64,000 bases of DNA from Lichenostomus cassidix (Eukaryota; Chordata; Aves; Passeriformes; Meliphagidae). The stretch is from assembly GCA_008360975.2 (NCBI GenBank), contig CM039189.1, positions 13,458,056-13,522,055 on the forward strand, given 5' to 3'. How positions within the stretch are numbered: position 1 is the first letter of the stretch; every line of letters starts with the position of its first letter. This document shows positions 1-13,000 of this stretch, piece after piece. The notes beneath the pieces were generated by a model, which saw nothing but the letters and a program-made list of their open reading frames with translations, was not told the origin of the DNA and did no database searches. Position numbers and translations under genes: made by a program.

Positions 1-622
1 ATACTAAGAAACAAATATGAAATTTATTTACAGATTAGTATGGACTCTGCTTCCTTATCCAAAAAATCATATGAGGAGTCTTTCAGCTTAGTCAAATGCT
101 GCTCATTATTTCCTCTAGTCACATGGAGTTGGTTATCTACAATTAAGTGCAACTTGCCAAGTACCTCTATAGAAAAATTCCTTATGTTTTCTTAAGAAGC
201 CATTTTTCTTTGAAAAAAAAGCCACCAAACCCTACCACACTGATATAAACCAGGTGTGTTTCAGCACAGAAGACTACAATAAACAGTTCTTTGCATACAC
301 CTCAACACTCTTGTTAGTGCAAAATTCTGACCAAATTATGCATGATTCCATCTGCTTTAAAAGGCAACATGGTGCTTGTGAAGAGTTTTTTTGGTCAAAA
401 TTATAATCCAGTAGCACAGATGGTTTGTAAGCTTGAGGTTTTTTGTTTGTGTATGAAAAAAGCACTTCACAGAGTGAGGAAAATTTGCTGCATCTGGCTT
501 CAACATAGCATCCAGGATGATTTAGCCTTGCCCACAGAGAGCAGCAGTAGATTTCACAATGCCAGGGTAGAAAGTTTGTCCTTAAAACAACATTAAAGAA
601 CCAGCAAGCTCCCTCCTGCCTA

Positions 623-852
623 GTGAGATTTTTTTAAATTGGGCTGCATTTCACTGTGAGGGTGGTGAGACACTGGCACAGGTTGCCCAGGAATGTTGTG
701 GATGCCCCAACCCTGACAGTGCGCAAAGCCAGGTTGGATAAGGCCTTGAGCAACCTGGTCTAGTGGAAGTGTCCCTGACCATGGATGGGCTAGCTGATCT
801 TCAAGGTCCATTCCAAACCCTTAACATTGTATGAGTTGATGATTCTATGATT
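623..852 (+). repeat. CR1-type LINE, 5'-truncated 3' end
   Basis: The segment contains GAGGGTGGTGAGACACTGGC, GGTTGCCCAGG, TTGTGGATGCCCCA and TTGAGCAACCTGGTCTAGTGG. These are typical of the bird CR1 retrotransposon 3' end, and the segment closes with the ATTCTATGAT-type tail. A short extra stretch (about 631-648) interrupts the usual order. It lies inside a TTLL7 intron, antisense to the gene. Confidence 0.85.
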
Positions 853-1091
853 GGGATGGAAGTAAGACCATTAATGGCTAAAAGATGCGCTGTATGTATA
901 GCTAACTAATTTGTCAGCCTGGCTCCTCTGTCTAGATGGTATGTTCCAGCTGAAAACATTCAGTCCTACAGAATTTTCATCGCAAACATAATTTTCAGTG
1001 AGGCAAGCTTTTCTTCTTTATTATTATTAATGTAATTGTTTAAGAAGTATCGTTTGTATACATCAAAACTGTTTAATTTCACCAACTGAAT

Positions 1092-1140
1092 AATCATAGA
1101 ATCATTTAGGTTGGAAATGACCTCTTAAGATCATTGAGTC
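1092..1140 (-). repeat. CR1-type LINE 3' terminal fragment
   Basis: About 50 bp reading AATCATAGAATCATTTAGG, then TTGGAAATGACCTC and AAGATCATTGAGTC, the reverse complement of a CR1 3' end. Only the terminal part is recognisable. It lies about 40 bp from the solo LTR. Confidence 0.7.
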
Positions 1141-1182
1141 ATACTACTAGTTTTCTTTAATACATTTTTCTCAATTGTTTTC

Positions 1183-1444
1183 TGTGGCTAGCACAGGTCT
1201 TTCCCACGAGAACTTCTTCTGTGTTTTATAAAAAAAGATAAAGTTTGGATGTTGTTAGAACAGTGTCTCGAGATTTGGACAGTTCAGGCCTGGCCAATCA
1301 GGCCTAGGGGGAGGTTTCTGACTGACCAATCTGGGTGACCTCTGAAAAGCCTATATAGGTTGGATTCAAAATAATAAATCTCTCTTTTCTATGCTACGCT
1401 GAGAATCCGGGTTTTTCTTCTCTGCTAGTGGCTCAACAGCGACA
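1183..1444 (+). mobile_element. Solo LTR of an endogenous retrovirus (copy A)
   Basis: A 262-bp element begins TGTGGCTAGC, ends CAACAGCGACA, and is flanked by a perfect 6-bp duplication GTTTTC (1177-1182 and 1445-1450). It holds CCAAT-like boxes, a TATA-like CTATATAGG (1351-1359) and AATAAA (1373-1378), the usual order of a retroviral LTR. No internal retroviral sequence is attached, so it is a solo LTR left by recombination. A 6-bp duplication is typical of ERVK/alpha-beta type elements. A second copy is at 37629. Confidence 0.88.
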
Positions 1445-3847
1445 GTTTTCTGTCTGGGAGCTGTCCACATGTATTTTTATATGCAAATTAATCCACTGTC
1501 CTCAGTCTTTCCTCATGAAGTCATATGATGGTTGGTAGAAAGTAGCAAGATGAAAGTCTAAGTATTACGTTCATTCAACAGATTCATACTACTACACATA
1601 ATTATATTATAATTCAATCCATAAAACTCAGAAATCCTGTAGAAGAAACTTTCCTGATAAATTCCTTAGGTTCTGGACTCTGAAATCTGTGTAACCTTTC
1701 TACAGTTAAGAGACATTTTTTCAGTGACAAATAATATGTGGCCTGCTGAACTAGTGCTATATAGTTACCCTAGTAACAAAAGCTGAGATTTGGAAACATG
1801 CACACGAATTTTAATTTCAATTTTCATTCAAAATGTGCCTGTGAAATCTCCTATGTGTTAGACAGATTCAGTTTATTCTCCATTATACTGCAATCAGCAG
1901 GGACCAGAGTTCGGTTTCCTAAGTTTAATTGCTTATGCTGTAACTTTAGCTTCTATACATTAGTAAGAAATCCCAGACTACTCACCAGATAAAAAAGAGT
2001 ATTATACTTGATTGTGCAATATGGTCAATTATGTGTTATTCTTTTTATAACCATCTGAAGTCAAGTGCATCAACTAGTTTTCTCCGATTAGTTTTAATTG
2101 TTTATTTTACAGGAAAAGAAATGTAGCTTTATGTAACCATCTACATCTCCTTTTTTTCACAGAGATTTTCTTCATTCTTTCTTTTTACTAAAATAGCACA
2201 TACTTAGGATCTAACCAGCAAAAGGAAACCTTAAGGCCATTAGCTCCACTCTTCTCCCAAGACATGTGTCTTGTGAAAAGTGAACATACTACACCCCTTA
2301 ATATTCCACTTAGTAATCTTGTTTCTGAATCAGCACATTTATACCCCTTTCCCAACAAGTTTCTCCAAATTCCACACATGCCCTATGTTTATTCCAATGT
2401 GTTCTTTAAAATGGCACAATGAACTCTTAGGGAAGAGTGATGAGAAGTTGGCCTTTGCTACGGAGGTGCTGTCATCCATCCAAGAAGGATGTTTATAACT
2501 GAATAAACAACACACTGGCAAGGTGCAAACAGCCTTTTTGTTTTCTTCCATGAATTCTGTATTAAGTATATTACATGAAGAGAGATCACTACACATACTG
2601 GGCATTTATATGTTACTTCTACAGTATTTTTAGAATCTTTTACGTAACTCCTTACAAGGAAATAGATCTTTGTCAAAGAATAGCTCCACTTGCAATGTTT
2701 TATGACAACAAAAGAATTGAGCTTATACTCAAGACTTCACACACCTCTGCTAGCATGAAGAAAGGAAAAAAATTTAAAGACTCCTAACAGCTTACACAAA
2801 ACCAAGCCTTCAGCAATGAGAAGATGATGGTAAAAAACCTGTTGATCTTTTGGGCCACTCAGATCCCTCTTCCTGTTATCCATTTTGTTGGGAAACAATT
2901 AACAAGGCTATTGTATGAGTTCTTTACATGTGACAAATGACTGTATGTGAACAACCTTGATTCCTTTGTACATACAATATCCAGCAGCATGCTAATTGTT
3001 GTAGTTCATTTTCAATACATCTCTTAGAACACCTTATGCAACCTAATCAAACCCCTTCCAATTCTTCATACATTTTATATACCAGCAGAGAAAATGTCCT
3101 TTTTTATGTGCAATATATTTTGTATTTAAAAATCCATATTCTTTTTTTATTAATAAATTGGTGGGTGGGAGGAATTGTTTTGTGCCCCTGATATGATCCC
3201 CCAATTCTATCTTTCTACCCATGCCTTTGATTTCAGGAATGTTGATCCTGAAGTGTAGTTTATTGAACTTACTTGTATGTCCAGATCTTTACTTCCCCAT
3301 AGAAAACTCACATTTGCTACCCAAACCAAAAACATCTGCTTACTTGTGGGTGGACATTTCATATTCTGCATATACTTAAATTTCTACCAGTATGGGAAAC
3401 AGTGAATGTAGTCAATCACAGAAATTTATTTGTAAATCACAGAAGTGACATTGCACTTGGCATGAGACATCAGCTGCAGTTGTGACTGAACTCTTCCCTT
3501 ACGAGATATGACAGTGATTTCTGTTGATGGCAAGTCCACGTTTGACACAGTAGTCTGGCCTTAAAATCATGCACCATCCAGTAGAAGAGTTGACTTTCAA
3601 ATACTTTCAAATATTATGTATTTTTCCTTATACTAGTATATTTGTAAATACATTAGTAAATGTTTGATTCCATTTCTGAAAAGGTTGACTTTGATTGCTA
3701 GAATTCTACTATATATCTTCAGATGCCTTTAAAACAAGTTCAATATATTACAGCATTCCTGTGAATGAATATGAGCAACAAAGTATGCCAGCATTGATTG
3801 TCATTGTGAAGTTATGAAGGAGACTAAGAAAAGAAAAATGGGCTTAC

Positions 3848-4008
3848 CCTGAATTACAGAAACAGTTCCACAGGCCTTGACCATGGCTCCAAAGCAAGCG
3901 ATTAAATACACGGTTAAAAAGACGGTAAAGATGTAAATTTTCAATGTCTGGAGCTTTCCAGACATGCTGTAGAACTGCACGAACACTTGTCCTGACTATA
4001 TCCAAAAC
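3848..4008 (-). CDS. TTLL7: TTLL7 exon 19 (residues 761-813), last coding exon in window
   Basis: The acceptor is TCTTTCCTAG and the donor TCAGG followed by GTAAGC. Encodes [20 protein letters not shown] and [20 protein letters not shown], ending NCFCNS plus two bases of a Gly codon. A different frame reads as a hydrophobic, membrane-like peptide, but that is an artefact. The open donor shows that the protein continues to the left of the window. Confidence 0.94.
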
Positions 4009-7000
4009 CTAGGAAAGAGCATTCCAAGGAAATCAAAGACATATTGCAAAACCCAAAGCCAGCTGATGGCTGATGCCCTGCACACATACAGATGACTACA
4101 CAGCTATACATTCCTGCAGAGGTCTGTGGTTCATTTCTGTGCATTCATCAGCTAACTTTTGTGTTCTTTCTGTCAATAACATTTTGCAAAGGCAAATCCA
4201 AATATTTTATTTTTGCTACATAAGTTAATTTCTATTTTTTCAGTCTGTTCAATACTAGCTCATTTAAATGACAAGAGTAAAAAGAAAAAAAATGGACACA
4301 ATTACAGACTAGAAGGAACCTAATTAACAACCCAAATATTATATATCTTCTTTTTCCTTTCCCTTTTAAAATGCCATCTATTTTTTAAAGAACTAAAACG
4401 TCCTGAAAAACTACTAACTTTCTTTGGTTTAATGTCTGTTTAAGCTCAGTGTTACCCTGGATCAAACCAGTGTAGTTTACCTGGCAGGAGACAGTGTAGT
4501 CAAATCAGTAAGAAAGAAAATAATCAGCAAGATATTTAAAATAAAAAACTTATCAACATACCATGGATTTATTACATACAGACAACATTTAAATGTAAGA
4601 GCATAAAGGCTGAGCTGCATTCAGTATATTGCTTAGACAGCTGCACATCCAACTTATCAGAGTCCTCATGGATACACCTCTGCACATCCCACTGAACTGG
4701 GGCACGGAAGGAAGATGGGATTCCTCGTGCCTGCTTTTAAATATCTGGATGTTCTCCTAAATCAGTCTTCTACGTTCCCTTCATAATCACTGGAGAGAAT
4801 CAGGCTCCATAGTGTCTAGGATCCTGTCTATTGAAATACTATCAATAAGTCTGGGAATAGTCTTGTGACCAAAGTAGTATTTAGACCCCATATTGGCACC
4901 CTGAACATGTAAAATCTGTCCTACAAAAAAGCCTAATGTGGATGTAACTATTAAAAAAACCCAGTTAAATCAACATAATTTCATTTAAAGGAAACACACT
5001 CTCTGCCTCTTTTGCATAACAGCATCTTCCAAAAACCAATCAGACTCAAGTGGCTGGTAAACAGATGGAGGCATTTGCTGATTTGGTGTAAGATTTTGTA
5101 AATTAGAAGGTACAATGCTTTCCCTGGAAACTTTCAGGTATGTGTGACAAACTGATTCACATGGTGAATTGTGGCTCTCAAAAGGTGAAAGAGATTTAGT
5201 GGAACAGTAAAGTAGGGAAGCATGGTGTGGAATTGCAATTTTTAGGTCCTGCATAACAAACTGTTGTTTATAAATAGTCTGACAGGACACAGTGAAAGAA
5301 ACAAAGCTTAAATAAACAAAATGCTTGCAATAGCACAAGGAAGCTGTGTAGTATGCCTAATGGGCAGAAAATCTATAGATACCTAATAATGACAGCCTTG
5401 ATGTAATATGTTTTTTCTGTGTTATTTAAACTCTTTCTGAAGACCTAGGATTAGTCATGCACAGGTCTTGCACTAATTCCATGCACATAATAACCCACTG
5501 TAAATACAATACTGTCCTCTCTGTTGGGAATCCTTATGAATGCAGGTGTCTCATGCACTAAAATCCACGCCCACGGTCTCCTTCTCCCAAAGAGTGAGAT
5601 AGAAAGAGTAAGATCTTAAAACCTAAGGGTGCTGATCTTTTTTAGTGATAGCAGGAGCTAAACCCAGGTTTTGGACTGCCCCATGCCTGTGGAACAGGTC
5701 CAGACTTCCAGACACTTCCTTAGCACCATTAGCCTTTTGTCTTCATGCTTCTCAAGCACTTTTCCTTGTGTCTCACCTGTCCAAGGCTTTCCCACACACA
5801 TGGCCAATGTCTGTGGTCATCCACACCCATCTGAACCAACTTACTCCATAAATCACATAAGGATTGGTCATTCATTTCTTTGCAGTGTTACACTGACTAA
5901 CAGTAATTTATCTCCCTGTGTGAAAAAGAACAATTCCACCCTGTATAGACTCTCTCACTAGTCCAAAAGACATAAGCTAAGAACAATGATGCCAATGTAG
6001 AGTTTTTTGTTTTACTGTAGCACCTGGAGTTGAAGAAAACTAAGAACTAAACATCTTAGAGCAAGCCACAGGCTGCCAGGTACTCTAGAAGAAAAATTTT
6101 TCTTGCTGTTTTTACTGTATTGGTATTGCCAATATGCCAGAGCAGGAAATGTTCAAGTTAATTGTCCTTAATTTGCAAACATGGCTTCAATCATCCATTT
6201 AAGAAAAGAGACAAGGCATTGCACAAGGGCTGGAACTTCATGAAACCTACATCTTCATTTTTCTAAGTTAATTTCCCCAGCTTGCCTTCATCTTTCTGTT
6301 TAATTTACATCATTTGCTTTAACAAAACAAATTATCTAGGTGTAACAGAACAAGATGTTATGAAAGAGCATATTCAAAACCTCTGGTAACCATCAAAACA
6401 CTTTAAAAGAAATTAAGTAAAGTGATGCAACCTGAAGCAGTCATAACTCCTCCCATACAAAAGTCTCTTTTTCTTGCAAGTCTTAGAGGTTAAATTTCTT
6501 TTTAACACTAATTGATTTAATTGGTTTACTCTCAACTTGCTTCTGAATGTCTCCTGTAGCTGTGCTGTAATGCCAGAATATTACACACTACGAATATGAG
6601 CGTGAGTTTAATTTTTCTACATCGTGTTGAATAATTGTTAAGCAAATACAGCTGTCAGGGATGAACATTATGAAATGTAGTACATTGCCCAGATATTTTC
6701 TTCTTGTGTGATAGAATTTCCCAGTAAGAGTGAAGGGGACTGAGATTCTGTTTTGTAATTCACAAAGTTGAGAAAGGTACCTTTGAGACAGATTCCTTAC
6801 TTGCATAAATATTCTCCACCTTGCTCACTTCTCCTTCACCCACCTCATTGGAATATAAAACATACTTCTTTCAAATCAACAAAAGACATTTGGCAGTCCT
6901 CAGCTGCAATGTCATTGTCAAAGTTAATCCGTTTTTATAAACTACCCTTCTAAGAATAACTATCTGATTGCTTGAAGGGATTGAGGTTAAAAGCAGTTTT

Positions 7001-10000
7001 AAAAAAAGGCAAATCATTTCCAGTGAAAGCAAAGATGAAGGGCTCACTAGTGCTTCAGGAATTATAAGTCTCCTAAAGTTGTAAAAGATGTCCTCGCAAG
7101 AAGAGCAAAAAGTCCACATTTCTGCTTGTGCAGTTTTTGTGAGTAACAACTTGGTACATCAATCCCTATCATCCTGACTTTGTACATGTGCCCTTGGTTT
7201 AACACGACTGCCAGTCAAATAGAGGGCAGAACCACCCTTTATTGGAGGCTTTCTGAAAAAATGCTTAAAGGAGAAAATGCTTTTACTTGGTAGGTCCATT
7301 TTTTATTCAACATGATCTATTCTAATACTGTGGGTCAAATACTCAAACAGCCAAGTGCAGTATCACTACCTCTAATGGAGTTTTAATATGCCTGGTCTGA
7401 AACTGCTGACTGGTGTAGCCCTTACTAATCAAATCTGCCAAGTGAATACACTTCTAAGAATGTTAGTTAAACTTAGGTGTTAAGCACTAATTATTTATTT
7501 GTTTGCTTTTCTTTCTGCAGATGAATTTTTTGAGAAATTGATTTTTAAATTTTAATCCAGAATAATTATGCCTCTCCAAATTTGGAGCAACACAGCAACA
7601 TAATTTCCTACAACAGAATTAATGTTAGTAACAATATGTTAGTATCAATAACCAGTATTCTGGCATCTCAAGTCACTCCCAGCTGCTGCTAAACACGAGT
7701 AGAAACACTGCTATGCATCTACTTTAGATTACCTTCAGAAAATGAAATACGTCACTTACTTTTCGTTGCTTTGCTGAATCCAGTTTTACCAACCAAAAGG
7801 ATGACACTTTTGTTTTATGATACTTCCAATTATCCATAATCTGTAGTCATCATAAAACACAAGATAAAAAATACACATGAAAAAAACTGAAAGCTGGTCT
7901 TTCATTCATGAGCATTTCTAATGCTTAAAAATGTGAGCATCTTAAAGACCACTGTGAGAAGAAGTTTTCTCTATAAGAAATAGGTAAATATTTGAAAATT
8001 TATGTGAGGCAACATTTGCAAATATCTGTGTGATGCTTCAGTTTAATCCTACCTTCTTTTCCACCTGATTCTGACAACCATACACTATACAAAGCAGTTA
8101 GAAAGTTGTCTTGACTGACTCAGCTCAGATTTCTTGAGAGTAAGAAAAGTTCAAGAAAGCATAACCGCTAACCGCTAATCTATTTAAATAGTGAGGAGTT
8201 TTGCTGTGTAAGGGACATTAGACATACCTGAAAATCATCCTTTCTATAAATAATCATATATGAACTGCAACACTCTCCTTTCACAATATCAAAGTGCTAC
8301 CAAAATAGCTCCAGCTGCAAACATACATTTTTATTTTCATTTTGTTTTATCTTTCTATTCTACTCCAGACCTTTGACAAGTTCTGTCTCACTGGCAACCA
8401 ACACACCAGTATTCTTTTTCCTCCGTGATGAGTTATTTCCCATCAGGAACCGGTCATGGCCAGACTAATATTAAGAGTTCTGCCCTAGGAAGGTGCTGAT
8501 GCTGTGTGAGGAAGCACCACCAGATGGAGCATAGCACTTCCACTCATACAGCACTGAGCACACTCACATTTAATGAAGCATTTTAGTGCTGCTTCTAGCA
8601 TGAGAAGCTCAGTATCTGCTGGTTATGAATGCCTTCTTCCAGCATCACCCAAATCAGCCATCATTACAGAAGAATTCCTTTGCATTCCAATGTAGCTGCA
8701 GAGATTACTAGAGACATAATCAACGTTCTGAAAGCTCACAGAGCTCAGGACATTTCTAGCCAGATAATAAATCAGATGGATTTTAACACACCATGGCCTG
8801 TGCTCACTACATCAGAACACAGGTGTTAATTTGAATCCTTTAATTTTTCTTTTAAACTGAGAATTTCTGTCTTCATTCTTTTCCATCCTGTTAGCTTCTT
8901 TGTATTAAATATTTACAAAGTATTCAGATGGCATGTAATTTCTGTTTATATATATTTATGGGGGTTTTATTGACCTTTAGTGGGGCATTGTTTCACAAGT
9001 GTTTGATACCAAACTACAAGGCTCAGGACAATGCTGGATGTGAGAAAGGCTGATTTGGTAGACTACAAGAGCTAAAAAGTGTGAGACTGGTGTTCTTGAT
9101 GACCATCAAACCCCCATTCTGCCTGCAGCATACCATTCTGAGTTCTCTAGTGTGCCTGTCTGAGAGCAAGTTAAACAGGTCAGGATCTGTTTTAACAATA
9201 TCAGATGAAATATGAATTGTAACATTCTTCTTGGCTTACTTAAAAGTTTGAACTTTCTCCACAATGAAAAACTGAATTTTCCTAACCTTTCTGATTATTT
9301 CTCATATATTTTATAAGGACATAGGAATGTTTTCAGTGCTGCTCTTGTAAGGTCAGAAAGTATGCAAAGCTCCAAGCCTTCAAAATCTTTTGAATTATCC
9401 TGAGCTCTGGAAATTTTAGGGCCATAGGAGCTAATGAATCATAGACTGAGCTTTTTACTTTCCTTCATTTCAGTAGCCTAAACAGTGTCTAGCCTGTTCT
9501 TCTTTCTTATTTATAGATACTTACATCTTCTATAATTAATTCAGATTCTTCATTTGTTTTTCCTGGGAACTTGATTCTCATGTCATTGATAAGGAGAAGA
9601 GTCTCTTTTGTCAAAGCAACTTCTTGCTCTTTTGTTTTCTGTTGCAGCAAAGACTCACTCTAAAAGCCAACACGAAGCAGAGGAAAACATTTCAAGCATG
9701 CCATTAAATCACTTTACAAAGATGTTTGCTTGACAAAAAAAATTCTAAATAGAGTGACATAATATATATTATTAAAGTGCATAGACATATTATCTAATAC
9801 AGAACTAATATATATCATGTACATTAATGCATCACCATTACTTAGAGTTATCAAGAAATCCAAGAAAAACAGTTTAAATGTAAGTTTGTTTGAAAAAGAA
9901 TAAACAAACATATATTCAATATTTATGGTGCCCACAATTTAAAGTATAAATTTGAAATTTAGATAACTGACTTTGAATTTAAATTCAACATAATGAAAAA

Positions 10001-13000
10001 TATTATTAGTCATATAAAGCATCCTTTCAGTTCCTCATTTCAACAATTTAACATAATCTAGCAATGTATCACTGAGCCAAGATTTCAGGGAGCATTATAA
10101 AGAACATTTTCCTTCTTTGGTCAGTAAGGGGTCGAGAGTGTCTTCCATTGTCCAGAATTTTGTTTAAAATATGATTGCTTTTTGGACAAACACTGATCTG
10201 AACCCCTACAGTGTCTGCAGAAGACCACCTCTGGAGGGTTTGGGAGTCTTCTTTAAAACATAACACACTCGTTAGAAGTATTTCTGATCCTCTTTCTTTA
10301 CTTCCATATACTTTTGCATTTTCATATTTGCAAGACTAAGTGGGCTTAATTTTAACTTTTTTCAAGAGTGAAATTCAAAATTTTTAGTCACTTCTAATCT
10401 TTGTATCTTGTAACAACTAAAACACTTAAGAATGATTTTACTTAATTGAGTGATAAATATTTCCAAGCACATAAAAAAAAACTTTGCTATTTGATACATG
10501 TTAATGTGGCTGAAATAATAAGATAGCAAATATTTTCAAATCCACTTTTTTTTATAACTCCTATACTAATATGTCTGTAATTCCCAACTGTAAATGGACT
10601 ATTTTAAATTTTGTTTCCCTACCTTTAGAATATTTGGATCTCAGCAGACTCCAAAAATGGCAGTGTACTGCTCTTTTCTTGCCCAAAGGATAGATAAACT
10701 AACACTTTATCATGCACAAATGATTTCTTCTTAGTAAGTCACAGTTTATCAATTTTAATGTTATTCTAGCAGTAATATATATTATATTATTCTTAGTTGC
10801 AAAAATAATTATGAACAGAGTTCCATTCAGAATACAGTGCTAAATTATGAGTAGTTCTTATTCATTCTGTAAGTAATTTTATTCACATCATTTTTAGGAA
10901 GCATGACCTAAGCTCTATCACCCAACGTAATTGTTCTGCACATCAAGATCATTTCTGTGGTGGAGCTTTCTCAATGAAAAAGAGAGTATGCTTTCTTCCT
11001 AATGTTAATTTAAGCGAGTAGCCCATTTTTAATGTCAGATGGTGAGAGACTGCTTTTAATCTTTCAGTAATTTGTATTTGATATAAAGTTAATGTGAATA
11101 GAAAAATCTATATTAGCACTGTCTCATTAAACTCTCAGAGTACATCGTGATGATAAAAGGGTACTTTTTAAACTTGAGATAGCTAATGTGATAAAAAATA
11201 CCTTTAACACGTTGTTGTGAAGACACAATCTTAATGTCTTTCCAATTCTATTAGCTGACTTTAAAGATGGAAAACCATGTTAAGGAGTATTTCACAAAAT
11301 GTCAGCACACAATTTTAAAAGGATCCTTTTTCATCATTTAGACAAAGCCTCACAGGCAAAACAGACAATGAGCGTTCTACCGGATAAAAATGATGATTAG
11401 AGATAGTAAATACTATGAAGCAAGTTAATTAGCATTAAAAAAGGATTTCTCACAATCAAAGCTCACCACAATACAGAGAGGCTGCAAAAACGGGTTAAAA
11501 GTGCCAATTTGTTTTGCCCTATCTCCAGACAAATTATTTGGGTGATGAAATATATAGGTCAGGCATCAAAGCATGAATGGAAACACTCTGGCACCAGCAC
11601 ACAATGCAATCCTGAATGAGGGTGGGGAGTGATCCCTGCAAACACTGCCTAGGGATAAGTGAATATGGGGTCCATCATGCAAACACAAAGGAAGAAATGC
11701 CTGGGCTGTGAAGGAGATACCAAAGAGGATGACAATCTGCTAACAAAATGAAAAAATATACACGATTCAGAAGTACATTGTGGAAGTACAACTAATCACA
11801 CAAATTCTAAACAATTAAAAGGGTTTAATCTGATCTATTAATTATTTAGGGTAGTTGCTTGTCTTCTCAAAGAGAGGGTGCAAATGAAAGATGCTTTATT
11901 TTCTTTTATAAAAAAAGAAAATGGTCTCTGAGTCAGTTCCTGCAATGGCAAATCCTGAAGACCACAAGCACTGTATAAATTTTCAAGTGTTCACTTTGGA
12001 AGTAGAGCTTTACTGCAGTGATATAGCATATGCAAAATAGGTATAGTAGGTTGAAAATGAATCTCACCTTCTTCTACAATGGACAGCCATACAAATACTT
12101 ACTAATGTCTTATTCTGGCACAATGTATTTACCCTTGGAGTATATACTGGGTTTGAAATCTGGATGTATTTTTGTTACTGTAAAGATTTTGAAGGTAGGT
12201 ACACCCATATTTCAGAACCAGCAGCTCCCAAACAAATCACAGAAAATTTTTAAGAGAGGTAATGACCCTTTCTATCTTCAAAAGCCGATTTAGGAGTGAA
12301 GGTTTCCCATACACAAAAACTCTTAAGATTTCCATTTCCACAAAATGTAACATCTGTATTGCTGCACCAGGAGCACTGAAACATCACAGCTGGCACTAAC
12401 CCCATGTCACATACAGGTCTAGAGATCTTATATTCTCCAGTGTCTGTCAAAATAATCTTGACTACAGTACCTCAAGTTTTCTGTTGCAAGAATTACTAAT
12501 GTATTTATTGAGTTTTAGAGAAACATGGAACACATTTTGAATGCAACTGCTGTGTTGACTCACCCCTGAAGAGTTCATAGTTCCCAAGGAGGCTGTCTGA
12601 GGGAATCTGGCTGAAGATGGGCTACGATTTAAAGAGTGAGACCTGTTGACTGAGGACGTTCGCTGCATTTGGAGAGATGCTTTGGCTGAAAGAGGGCGTT
12701 GCTCAGCGCCCTGGGACTGCATAGTGAGTATTGATATGGAACGAGGGCAGCTCACAGAACGCCTTATTGGACCTGTGGATGATGTGGGGGACGTATATGA
12801 TGGAGATTTTACATTTTTATTTGAAGGTTTGCAGTTCATTCTACCTGCAGACAAATTAAATGAATGATGTTATTACTTATTATTCTCTTAATGCCCATTT
12901 TTTAGTCTTTTTAACTAACAACACATATGATCAGTATGTCTGCACATATGTTGTACTACAGTGTATCTTGACTAACAGCTATATATGTAGAAGTCAGTTG

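Larger units (their letters stand above)
1..3847 (-). other. TTLL7: TTLL7 intron after exon 19 (partial)
   Basis: The intron continues beyond the left edge. Apart from the two CR1 pieces and the solo LTR listed here it is AT-rich sequence in which I see no exon; in particular none of the expected C-terminal TTLL7 motifs is present. Confidence 0.75.

Noticed and set aside
620..811. 63-codon minus-strand open frame
   Set aside because: It is antisense sequence of a CR1 fragment.
3801..3986. Minus-strand frame reading as a hydrophobic, membrane-like peptide
   Set aside because: It is a shifted frame of TTLL7 exon 19; the correct frame gives the conserved [13 protein letters not shown]...[14 protein letters not shown] sequence.
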